Position numbers and translations under genes: made by a program. A stretch of 8,950 nt of DNA, taken from Hymenobacter sp. (GTDB lineage Bacteria; Bacteroidota; Bacteroidia; Cytophagales; Hymenobacteraceae). This document shows, piece after piece, positions 1-5,795 of this stretch. Location: NCBI GenBank assembly GCA_025362615.1, contig JANYFQ010000198.1:1-8950 (forward strand), given 5' to 3'. Numbering within the stretch: the stretch's first letter is position 1; each line of letters begins with the position of its first letter. The notes beneath the pieces are model-generated. The model did no database searches and had not been told where the DNA came from. It worked only from the letters and a program-made list of their open reading frames with translations.

Positions 1-1496
1 TGCAAGCCCAGAGCCTGCCCCGCCTGGCGCGGGTGCGGGCGCAGCCCCACGAAACCCAGGCCGCCGTGCTGGCCGCCCTGCTGGCCCGCGCCCAGGGCAC
101 CGCCTGGGGCCGCCGCTACGCCTACGCCGAGGGCCTGGCCCCGGCCGCCTACGCCCGCCGCGTGCCCATCAGCAGCTACGAGCAGCTTTACCCCGAAATC
201 GAACAGGTGCTGCGCGGCGCTCCCGACGTGCTCTGGCCCGGCCGCCCGGCCTGGTTCGCCCAGAGCAGCGGCACCACCAACGCCCGCAGCAAGTTCATCC
301 CCGTGTCGGCCGAGAGCCTGCGCCAGGGCCACTACCGCGCCGGGCGCGATATGCTGGCCCTCAGCACCCACCTCTACCCCCAGGCCCGCCTCCTGGCCGG
401 CAAAACCCTGAGCCTGGGCGGCAGCCACGCCCCGGCCCCGCTCGGCGGCCCGGCGCGGGCCGGCGACGTGTCGGCCCTCATCGTGGCCAACCTGCCCGCC
501 TGGGCCGAATCCCTACGCACCCCGCCCCCGGCCCTGGCCCTGCTGCCGGAGTGGGAAGAGAAAATCGAGCGCATCGCCCGCCACGTCGTGGGCCAGGACG
601 TGCGGGTGCTGGCCGGCGTGCCCACCTGGATGCTCGTGCTCCTGCGCCGGGTGCTGGCCCTGGCCGGCACCGACAATTTGCTCGACGTGTGGCCCCGCCT
701 CGGGTTGTTTCTGCACGGGGCCGTGGCCTTCGGGCCTTACCGCCCGCTCTTCGCGGCCCTCGCCCCCGGCCCCGCCCTGCGCTGCCTCGAAATCTACAAC
801 GCCTCCGAAGGCTACTTCGCCCTGCAAGACCAGCCCGACCAGCCCGACCTGCTCCTGCTCCTCGACCACGGCATCTACTACGAGTTTCTGCCCGCCAGCC
901 AGTGGGACGCGCCCGCCCCCCAGGCCATCGGCCTGCGCGACGTGCAAATTGGCCCCAGCTACGCCCTCGTCATCAGCACCAACGCCGGCCTCTGGCGCTA
1001 CGCCGTCGGCGACACCGTGCGCTTCACCTCCCTGGCCCCGTACCGGGTGCGGGTGTCGGGCCGCACCCGCCACTTCCTCAACGCTTTCGGCGAGGAGGTG
1101 ATGGTCGAAAACGCCGAGGCCGCCGTGGCCGCCGCCTGCCGGGCCACCGGCGCGGCCGTGGCCGACTTCACGGCCGCCCCCGTCTGGTTCGGCCCCGAGG
1201 CCGGCTCGCGCGGCGGCCACGAGTGGGCCGTTGAGTTCAGCGGCCCGCCCCCGCCCAGCCTGCCGGCCTTCGCCGAAGCGCTGGACGCAGCCCTGCAAGC
1301 CGTCAATTCCGACTACGCCGCCAAGCGCCACCGGGGCCTGGCCCTGGCCCCGCCCCGCCTCCACGCCCTGCCGCCCGGCACCTTCGGCCGCTGGCTGGCC
1401 GGGCGCGGCAAGCTCGGCGGCCAGCACAAAGTGCCCCGCCTGGCCCCCACCCGCGAGCTGCTCGAACAGCTCCTGGCGCTGGCCCAGGGCGCATAA
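1..1496 (+). CDS. GH3 auxin-responsive promoter family protein (acyl-adenylating enzyme), 5' partial
   Basis: The reading frame is open from base 3 with no stop. The first candidate start inside the window (GTG at 33) lies within sequence that already looks like family N-terminus, so the true start is probably a few dozen bases upstream of the window. Family hallmarks visible: the ATP/AMP-binding motif QSSGTTN (261-281), followed by SKFIPVS; YNASEGYF (795-818), the adenylate-contacting motif; YAVGDTVRF (999-1025); and GRTRHFLNAFGEEV shortly after, the hinge to the C-terminal domain. Close to 500 residues, the usual size for bacterial members. Plant GH3 enzymes adenylate a carboxylic acid and join it to an amino acid; the substrate of the bacterial homologues is not established, so no specific reaction is assigned. 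No signal peptide is seen in the part present, so probably cytoplasmic. Extremely GC-rich, with C or G in most third codon positions, which creates long spurious ORFs in other frames. Confidence 0.9.
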   Translation, partial: QAQSLPRLARVRAQPHETQAAVLAALLARAQGTAWGRRYAYAEGLAPAAYARRVPISSYEQLYPEIEQVLRGAPDVLWPGRPAWFAQSSGTTNARSKFIPVSAESLRQGHYRAGRDMLALSTHLYPQARLLAGKTLSLGGSHAPAPLGGPARAGDVSALIVANLPAWAESLRTPPPALALLPEWEEKIERIARHVVGQDVRVLAGVPTWMLVLLRRVLALAGTDNLLDVWPRLGLFLHGAVAFGPYRPLFAALAPGPALRCLEIYNASEGYFALQDQPDQPDLLLLLDHGIYYEFLPASQWDAPAPQAIGLRDVQIGPSYALVISTNAGLWRYAVGDTVRFTSLAPYRVRVSGRTRHFLNAFGEEVMVENAEAAVAAACRATGAAVADFTAAPVWFGPEAGSRGGHEWAVEFSGPPPPSLPAFAEALDAALQAVNSDYAAKRHRGLALAPPRLHALPPGTFGRWLAGRGKLGGQHKVPRLAPTRELLEQLLALAQGA

Positions 1497-1503
1497 GCCG
1501 CTG

Positions 1504-1535
1504 CTGGCCGGCTCGCAGCCGGCACTGGCCGGCTC
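1504..1535. repeat. Hairpin and 11-bp direct repeat after the GH3 gene
   Basis: GCCGGCT (1507-1513) and AGCCGGC (1517-1523) form a 7-bp stem with a CGC loop. The 11-mer CTGGCCGGCTC occurs twice (1504-1514 and 1525-1535), so the second copy can compete for the same pairing. It lies 7 bases after the GH3 stop. No T-run follows, so it is not a canonical intrinsic terminator; it could protect the 3' end or help termination. Confidence 0.5.
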
Positions 1536-1563
1536 AGGTGCCCCCGTTGCAGTACCGTGGGTG

Positions 1564-1571
1564 TATCTTTG
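1564..1571 (+). promoter_or_regulatory. Bacteroidetes -7 promoter box (TATCTTTG) for the 74-aa membrane protein
   Basis: TATCTTTG fits the TAnnTTTG -7 consensus exactly. The nearest upstream TTG (1547-1549) is only 14 bases away, short for the usual -33/-7 spacing, so the -33 element is poor. Transcription would begin near 1576, leaving a leader of about 60 bases before the ATG at 1635. This argues against the in-frame start at 1557, which would precede the promoter. Confidence 0.5.
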
Positions 1572-1634
1572 AAGTCCCAATTTTTAACGCCGGCGCTTCG
1601 CTACAGACGCTTACGCCGTCGTCCTTCACCCCGC

Positions 1635-1859
1635 ATGAGCAGCAACGACAACCCCTTCCGGCGGCCTTACGCTTCCACTCGCCGCCGCGCTGCCGGCAAG
1701 CGCGACAAGCGCACCACCTTCAGCGCCGACCAGAGCAAGACCAACAAAAACATCCTGCGCCTGCTGGCTTTCCTGGTCGTCGTGCTGCTGCTCACCCTGG
1801 CCATCATCTTCAAAGACACCGGCAAGAGCGACATTGCTACCGGGTTGCTGGTGAAGTGA
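1635..1859 (+). CDS. Small single-pass membrane protein of unknown function (74 aa)
   Basis: I do not recognise a family. Residues 1-40 are hydrophilic and rich in Arg/Lys (FRRPY, RRRAAGKRDKR). A strongly hydrophobic helix of about 17-18 residues follows (roughly 42-59, LRLLAFLVVVLLLTLAII), then a short polar tail ending in VK. The positive-inside rule predicts a cytoplasmic N-terminus. The ATG at 1635 was chosen over an in-frame start at 1557 because the 1557 start lies upstream of the promoter box at 1564-1571 and its extra 26 residues are composition-poor. It stands alone, between the GH3 gene and a convergent neighbour. The clear membrane segment and the promoter support a real gene, but with no recognised homologue its function is open. 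Confidence 0.65.
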   Translation: MSSNDNPFRRPYASTRRRAAGKRDKRTTFSADQSKTNKNILRLLAFLVVVLLLTLAIIFKDTGKSDIATGLLVK

Positions 1860-1861
1860 GT

Positions 1862-1994
1862 GTTTAATTGTTGAATTGCTACATTGTTGGCTGTTCTGGA
1901 TTGGCTGTTCTGAGGTAGGTTCCGCAGGGAGCGCAGTGCCGTTGTGGGCACGTATGAGCAACAATTTAGCAATTAAGCAATTCAACAATTTAAA
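1862..1994. repeat. AT-rich intergenic element bounded by inverted repeats
   Basis: AATTGTTGAATTGCT (1866-1880) has its exact 15-bp reverse complement at 1976-1990. The match continues imperfectly inward (ACATTGTTGG against the complement of GCAACAATTTAG), with an extra AATTGCT unit in the right arm. Inside is a 12-bp direct repeat, TTGGCTGTTCTG, at 1887-1898 and 1901-1912. The element starts 2 bases after one stop codon and ends 2 bases before the convergent stop. It is much more AT-rich than its surroundings. It may be a dispersed MITE-like repeat, and it may also act as a bidirectional terminator for the two converging genes. Confidence 0.6.
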
Positions 1995-1996
1995 AA

Positions 1997-2794
1997 CTAC
2001 TCATCCAGCAGGCTGCCAAATACGCCGCCCAGCATTCCGCTGCCCAGCACCGAGCCGCTTTCTTTGCCGGCGTTGCCGCCCATCGGGGCCAGGGCCTGAA
2101 TCAGTTTTTTGATGGGCATCGACTGCAACCACACCCGGCCCGTGCCGCGCAGCGTGGCCAGAAACAGCCCTTCGCCCCCGAATACCATCGATTTGAGGCC
2201 GCCGGCGCGGGCAATGCTGAAGTCGATGCCCGGCTCGAAGGCCACCACGCAGCCCGTGTCCACGCGCAGCAGCTCGTTGTGCAGGTGTTTTTCGATGATG
2301 GTGCCGCCCGCGTGAACGAAGGCCCGCCCGTCGCCGGTCAGCTTTTGGAGGATGAAGCCCTCGCCGCCAAAAAAGCCCGCCCCAAACTTCTGGTTGAAGT
2401 GAATGCTGATTTTGGTGCCCTTGGCGGCGGCCAGAAAGCCATCTTTCTGCACAATCAGCCCCTGCGGCATTGCGCCCAACTCGACGGGGATGATGGTGCC
2501 CGGATACGGGGCCGAAAACGCCACCTTTGCCTTGCCGTGGCTGCCCCGGTGCGTAAAGTGCGTCATGAACAGCGACTCGCCCGTGAGCAGCCGCGTACCG
2601 GCCGAAAACAGCTTGCCCATCAGGCTCTGGTTCATGTCGGAGCCGTCGCCCAATTTGGTTTCGAAGGCAATGGCTTCTTCCATGTACACCATCGCGCCGG
2701 CCTCGGCCACCACGGTTTCGTTGGGGTCCAGCTCAATTTCAAGCACCTGAATATCGGCGCCCAGGATGCGGTAATCAACGTCGTGCGAGTTCAT
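1997..2794 (-). CDS. AIM24 / TIGR00266 family protein (265 aa)
   Basis: The whole protein matches the AIM24-type pattern: a repeated beta fold with characteristic blocks. Visible blocks include ETVVAEAGAMVYM near residues 28-40, GESLFMTHF near 72-80, a central FFGGEGFILQKLTGDGRAF stretch, ELLRVDTGCVVAF near 173-185, and near the C-terminus FGGEGLFLATLRGTGRVWLQ. The family is named after yeast Aim24, a mitochondrial inner-membrane protein linked to MICOS. The bacterial members have no settled function. There is no signal peptide and no transmembrane helix; the C-terminal 30 residues are Gly/Ser-rich. The length is typical. The ATG at 2794 fits the family N-terminus. A promoter box at 2855-2862 and a hairpin 8 bases before the ATG lie in its leader. 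It converges on the 74-aa membrane protein gene. Confidence 0.9.
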   Translation of the reverse strand: MNSHDVDYRILGADIQVLEIELDPNETVVAEAGAMVYMEEAIAFETKLGDGSDMNQSLMGKLFSAGTRLLTGESLFMTHFTHRGSHGKAKVAFSAPYPGTIIPVELGAMPQGLIVQKDGFLAAAKGTKISIHFNQKFGAGFFGGEGFILQKLTGDGRAFVHAGGTIIEKHLHNELLRVDTGCVVAFEPGIDFSIARAGGLKSMVFGGEGLFLATLRGTGRVWLQSMPIKKLIQALAPMGGNAGKESGSVLGSGMLGGVFGSLLDE

Positions 2795-2799
2795 AAGGA

Positions 2800-2955
2800 G
2801 TAGCGCGGGTTTTCAACCCGCGCATCAACAGCGACGCCGGGCACTACCGCGTTGCAAATGTAGTGGCGGGCACCAGCCTTGCGCTAATCCCGCACCAACC
2901 CCGCACCACCCCTGCCCACGGCAGCACCCACGCGCGGGTTGAAAACCCGCGTTAC
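2800..2955. repeat. REPIN-like 156-bp element with hairpin terminal inverted repeats
   Basis: The 24 bases at 2800-2823 recur as the reverse complement at 2932-2955 with one mismatch (23/24). Each terminal repeat is itself a hairpin: GCGCGGGTT (2803-2811), loop TTC, AACCCGCGC (2815-2823); and CGCGGGTT (2933-2940), loop GAA, AACCCGCG (2944-2951). Two inverted hairpins around a short non-coding centre resemble a REP doublet. It fills almost the whole gap between the AIM24 gene and the 120-aa protein gene, and includes a minus-strand promoter box. Confidence 0.7.
2855..2862 (-). promoter_or_regulatory. -7 promoter box (TACATTTG) for the AIM24-family gene
   Basis: CAAATGTA on the plus strand reads TACATTTG on the minus strand, an exact TAnnTTTG match. 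Transcription would start near 2850, giving a leader of about 55 bases that includes the hairpin at 2803-2823. No convincing -33 TTG lies at the expected distance. Confidence 0.5.
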
Positions 2956-2961
2956 GCCGCC

Positions 2962-3324
2962 TTACCCGACCAAATCGTCGTCCTTCTTGCGTTTGGCCTC
3001 GCGGCTGCTGCGCTTCATAAACTCTTCGTCCGACTCTTCCGGCTCGGCCGCCGCGCCGTCCTCCACCGGAAATAATTCTTCCTCCTCAGCCGCTGGCTTT
3101 TCGCCGAACTGCCCGGCGCGGTCAGCTATTTTTTTGTCGCGGACGTGGCGGCCCAGGAACTGGTTTATCTGCTCGATGGTGTAGTTGGAGGTGATTTCGC
3201 CCAGCGGGTTCACCCCGATTTCAAACCCGGCCAGCTCCTCATGCACGCGGGCTTTCTTGTCGGGGTCCTGCGGCTTGGGCTTGCCCACGGGCTTCTGGTT
3301 CGATTTGACGGGCTTTTTGGACAT
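2962..3324 (-). CDS. Small charged protein of unknown function (120 aa)
   Basis: Not assignable to a named family. Residues 1-27 are Lys/Pro-rich and probably disordered. Residues 28-75 form a compact core (VHEELAGFEIGVNPLGEI, then YTIEQINQFLGRHVRDKKI) with alternating hydrophobic residues, resembling a conserved Bacteroidetes small domain. Residues 78-102 are very acidic (EEEELFP, EESDEE), and the C-terminus is basic then acidic (KRSSREAKRKKDDD). There is no signal peptide or membrane segment, so it is likely cytoplasmic. An in-frame start exists at 3525, but the added 67 residues would be translated from the hairpin repeats at 3352-3503, so the ATG at 3324 is preferred. It lies 204 bases downstream of lptB on the same strand and could be read from the lptB promoter, since no strong promoter box is visible in the gap. 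Confidence 0.8.
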   Translation of the reverse strand: MSKKPVKSNQKPVGKPKPQDPDKKARVHEELAGFEIGVNPLGEITSNYTIEQINQFLGRHVRDKKIADRAGQFGEKPAAEEEELFPVEDGAAAEPEESDEEFMKRSSREAKRKKDDDLVG

Positions 3325-3351
3325 AAGGCGGGGGAATTGGGGGTTGACGTT

Positions 3352-3503
3352 TTGGCGCGGGCCTCCCGGCCCGTGCCGCTTACTTGGGGGCCTCTGGCCC
3401 CCAATCGTTGAACGACTTACGCTGGACGGCACCAACGATTTCGACCTGGGGTGCGGGCCGGAGGCCCGCGAGTAGCCGGCACGGGCCAGAAGGCCCGCGC
3501 CAA
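3352..3503. repeat. REPIN-like 152-bp element made of four GC-rich hairpins
   Basis: The outer repeats (3352-3378 and 3477-3503) are reverse complements of each other at 25 of 27 positions; both differences are in the loop. Left hairpin: GGCGCGGGCC (3354-3363), loop TCCC, GGCCCGTGCC. Right hairpin: GGCACGGGCC (3478-3487), loop AGAA, GGCCCGCGCC. Two more hairpins lie inside: TTGGGGGCC/GGCCCCCAA (3384-3404) and GCGGGCC/GGCCCGC (3453-3469). Between them, ATCGTTG (3404-3410) pairs with CAACGAT (3433-3439). The element sits 3' of lptB and 5' of the 120-aa gene. Confidence 0.75.
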
Positions 3504-3528
3504 CCGTGCAACATAGACCCTTCAACTC

Positions 3529-4269
3529 TTAACTGACCGCCGCGTTGCGTTTCAGCTCGAAATTCTTGCCCAGGTACACGCGGCGCACGGTTTCGTCGGC
3601 GGCCAGTTCCTCGGCGGTGCCGGCTTTCAGCAACTTGCCCTCAAACAAGAGGTAAGCCCTATCCACAATGCTGAGGGTAGCCTGCACATCGTGGTCGGTG
3701 ATGAGGATGCCGATGTTTTTGTGCTTGAGCTTGGCCACGATGCCCTGTATTTCTTCGGTGGCGATGGGGTCCACGCCCGCGAAAGGCTCGTCAAGGAGCA
3801 CAAACTTGGGCTCCACGGCCAGGGCGCGGGCTATTTCGGTGCGCCGCCGCTCGCCGCCGCTCAGCACCCGGCCCATGTTTTTGCGAACGTGCGTGAGGCT
3901 GAATTCTTCTAATAGCTCCTCCATTTTGGCCCGCTGCTGGGGCTTGGTTTTGTCGGTCATCTCGAGCACGGCGAGGATGTTTTCCTCCACGCTCAGGTCG
4001 CGGAACACGCTGGCTTCCTGGGCCAGGTAGCCCATGCCGCGCCGGGCACGCTGGTAGATGGGCAGCTTGGTCAGCTCCTCATCGCCCAGAAAGATGCGGC
4101 CGCCGTTGGGCTTTACCATGCCCACCATCATGTAGAAGCAGGTGGTTTTGCCCGCGCCGTTGGGCCCGAGCAGGCCCACGATTTCGCCCTGGGCCACGGT
4201 CACGCTCATGTCGTCCACCACGGTGCGGGCTTTGTACTTTTTAACGAGGTGGTCGGCGCGTAAAATCAT
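3529..4269 (-). CDS. lptB: LPS export ABC transporter ATP-binding protein LptB (246 aa)
   Basis: LptB is the cytoplasmic ATPase that, with LptF and LptG, extracts lipopolysaccharide from the inner membrane and drives it along the Lpt bridge to the outer membrane. All ABC ATPase motifs are intact: Walker A GPNGAGKTT (35-43), Q-loop Q84 in YLAQEASVFR, signature LSGGERRR (136-143), Walker B FVLLDE (156-161) with catalytic E161, D-loop AGVDP, and switch His193 in TDHDV. The LSGGERRR signature, the YLAQEASVFRDLSVEEN stretch and the VRRVYLG ending distinguish LptB from other small ABC ATPases. The length is normal. An in-frame TAG lies 3 codons before the ATG, which fixes the start. It is first in its transcription unit and diverges from the fadL-like gene. 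The lptF/G, lptC and lptA genes are not in this window. Confidence 0.95.
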   Translation of the reverse strand: MILRADHLVKKYKARTVVDDMSVTVAQGEIVGLLGPNGAGKTTCFYMMVGMVKPNGGRIFLGDEELTKLPIYQRARRGMGYLAQEASVFRDLSVEENILAVLEMTDKTKPQQRAKMEELLEEFSLTHVRKNMGRVLSGGERRRTEIARALAVEPKFVLLDEPFAGVDPIATEEIQGIVAKLKHKNIGILITDHDVQATLSIVDRAYLLFEGKLLKAGTAEELAADETVRRVYLGKNFELKRNAAVS

Positions 4270-4273
4270 GGGG

Positions 4274-4281
4274 CAAAGCTA
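4274..4281 (-). promoter_or_regulatory. -7 promoter box (TAGCTTTG) abutting the lptB start codon
   Basis: CAAAGCTA on the plus strand reads TAGCTTTG on the minus strand, an exact TAnnTTTG match. Only four bases separate it from the ATG (4269). Transcription starting the usual few bases downstream would fall at or next to the A of the ATG. No other minus-strand match is seen between lptB and the divergent gene, and no clear -33 element is visible. Confidence 0.45.
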
Positions 4282-4388
4282 CGGCGGGCCTTGCGCGGGG
4301 GCCGCAGCCGGGGCAGCGGGGCGGCGTTTTGGCCGGCCAAAAAAAATATGCTCGGCACGCCTACTACTGCAAATGTGAAATTATGCGG

Positions 4389-4396
4389 TACTTTTA
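4389..4396 (+). promoter_or_regulatory. Possible -7 box (TACTTTTA) for the FadL-like gene
   Basis: TACTTTTA matches TAnnTTTG except at the last base and lies 38 bases before the ATG at 4435, a sensible leader length. No TTG is seen at the expected -33 position. It is the best candidate in the 165-base divergent gap; the rest of the gap is a GC-rich half (4282-4338) and an AT-rich half (4339-4434) with no other structure I can support. Confidence 0.3.
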
Positions 4397-4434
4397 ACCC
4401 TGGAAATTCATCCCACTCAACCAAACAGCATTTT

Positions 4435-5751
4435 ATGCAGGTCAAAACTTTACTTCTCGCGGGCGGGGCGCTGCTGGGCAGCGCCGCTGCGGCCTCGGCC
4501 AGCGGCTTTCAGGTGTACCTGGGGGGCCAGAAAAACAACGGCATGGGCGGCGTTGGCGTGGGCCTGGCCCTCGACCAGGCGGCCATGTACTACAACCCCG
4601 GTGCCCTGGCCATGGTGCGCCAGAACGGCGTGACGCTGGGGGCCAACGCCTCGTTTGCGCGGGTGTCGTTCCGTTCCGAAAACGGCGGGCCGCAGCGCGA
4701 TTTGCAGTCCACCACCACCACGCCCTTCGGGTTTTACGCCGCTTTCGGCCCCAAAGAAGGCAAGTTTAAGGCCGGGGTGGCCGTGTACACGCCCGCCGGC
4801 TCGAAGCTGGTGTACGCCGACGGCTGGGAAGGCCGCGCCTCGCTGACCCAGATTGACCTCAAGTCCATCTACGTGCAGCCTACTTTGAGCTACGCCATCA
4901 CGCCCACGCTGAGCCTGGGCGCGGGCCTCACCATCCTGGCCTATGGCTCGGTGAATTTGCAACGGGCCGTGCAGCTGCCCTCCAGCACCGGCCTCATCGA
5001 GCTCGACGGCAAAACCAAAACCCGTTTCGGCGTGAACGCCGGCCTCTTTTTCAAGCCCAGCGACAAGCTAAGCGTGGGCGTGAAGTACAGCTCGAAGATT
5101 GATGCCACGGTGGAAGACGGCGAAGGCGACGTTCGCCTCACCAACGTGACGTCGGCCAACGGCGGCTCCGGTACGTTCAATGGCCGCTTCACGGCCACCA
5201 AGTTTGGGGCTACCATTCCGCTGCCCGCCACGGCCGCCATCGGTGTTGGCGTGATGCCGACTGAGAAGCTCACCGTGGGCTTCGACGTGGTTTGGACCGA
5301 GTGGAGCGCCTACCAGAGCCTTGACTTCCGCTTCAGCGGCAACGCCGGCCTGCCCAACACCGACCCCAACGCGCCCGGCGTGATTGGCGGTAACACCACC
5401 TCGACTTCCAAGCGGGCTTACGAAAATGCGCTGTGCTTCCGCCTCGGGGCGCAGTACAAAACCACCGACAAGCTCACGCTGCGCGTGGGCGCGGCCCTCG
5501 ACCAAACCCCGGTGAAGCAGGGCTTCGTGACGGCCGAAACGCCCGACAACGACCGCATCATCGGCACCGCGGGCCTCAGTTTCGAGGCCAACGAGCACTT
5601 CGGCGTCGATGCCTCGTACCAGTTCATCCACATCCTCAAACGCAGCCAAAGCACGGCCGACCTGCTCGACAACGGCACCACCGACCGCGTGGCCGGCACC
5701 TACAGCACCTTCATTCACCTGCCGGGCCTGGGCTTTCACTACAACTTCTAA
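4435..5751 (+). CDS. OmpP1/FadL/TodX-family outer-membrane transport protein (438 aa)
   Basis: A long-channel beta-barrel that in the FadL family takes up long-chain fatty acids or other hydrophobic compounds across the outer membrane. Residues 1-22 form a Sec signal peptide (Lys4, a hydrophobic Leu/Ala core, AxA-type cleavage after ASA). The mature N-terminus reads SGFQVYLGGQKNNGMGG, followed by the family block AAMYYNPGALA (residues 49-59), matching the FadL N-terminal plug region. Repeated amphipathic strand pairs follow (for example YVQPTLSYAITPTLSLGAGL), and the protein ends in Phe after GLGFHYN, the usual barrel-assembly signal. The ATG at 4435 was chosen because the signal peptide starts there; an in-frame start at 4291 would prepend 48 unrelated residues. 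It is probably co-transcribed with the SGNH lipoprotein 44 bases downstream. The substrate is inferred from the family only. Confidence 0.9.
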   Translation: MQVKTLLLAGGALLGSAAAASASGFQVYLGGQKNNGMGGVGVGLALDQAAMYYNPGALAMVRQNGVTLGANASFARVSFRSENGGPQRDLQSTTTTPFGFYAAFGPKEGKFKAGVAVYTPAGSKLVYADGWEGRASLTQIDLKSIYVQPTLSYAITPTLSLGAGLTILAYGSVNLQRAVQLPSSTGLIELDGKTKTRFGVNAGLFFKPSDKLSVGVKYSSKIDATVEDGEGDVRLTNVTSANGGSGTFNGRFTATKFGATIPLPATAAIGVGVMPTEKLTVGFDVVWTEWSAYQSLDFRFSGNAGLPNTDPNAPGVIGGNTTSTSKRAYENALCFRLGAQYKTTDKLTLRVGAALDQTPVKQGFVTAETPDNDRIIGTAGLSFEANEHFGVDASYQFIHILKRSQSTADLLDNGTTDRVAGTYSTFIHLPGLGFHYNF

Positions 5752-5795
5752 GGGTTTTTCTCTTTTTTTTCTAAACGACTTCAAATCCTGACGAT

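Noticed and set aside
551..1234. 227-residue plus-strand frame inside the GH3 gene
   Set aside because: Arg/Pro/Ala-rich low-complexity translation, wholly contained in a well-supported gene in another frame.
513..1580. 355-residue open frame on the minus strand opposite the GH3 gene
   Set aside because: Gly/Ala/His/Gln-rich translation with no recognisable domain. It is a by-product of the extreme third-position GC bias of the GH3 gene, which clears stops from the other frames.
3352..3503. CRISPR-like array
   Set aside because: The repeats are inverted hairpins with unequal spacing and differing sequence, not direct repeats with uniform spacers; no cas gene is nearby.
3325..3525. 67-residue N-terminal extension of the 120-aa protein
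   Set aside because: It would be encoded by the hairpin repeats and reads as Arg/Pro/Gly/Ser-rich noise; the folded core and a sensible start begin at 3324.
4291..4434. 48-residue N-terminal extension of the FadL-like protein
   Set aside because: It would bury a clean signal peptide that begins at the ATG at 4435.
5068..5784. 238-residue minus-strand frame opposite the FadL-like gene
   Set aside because: Overlaps a clear outer-membrane barrel gene; the translation is Gly/Val/Ala-rich with no motif.
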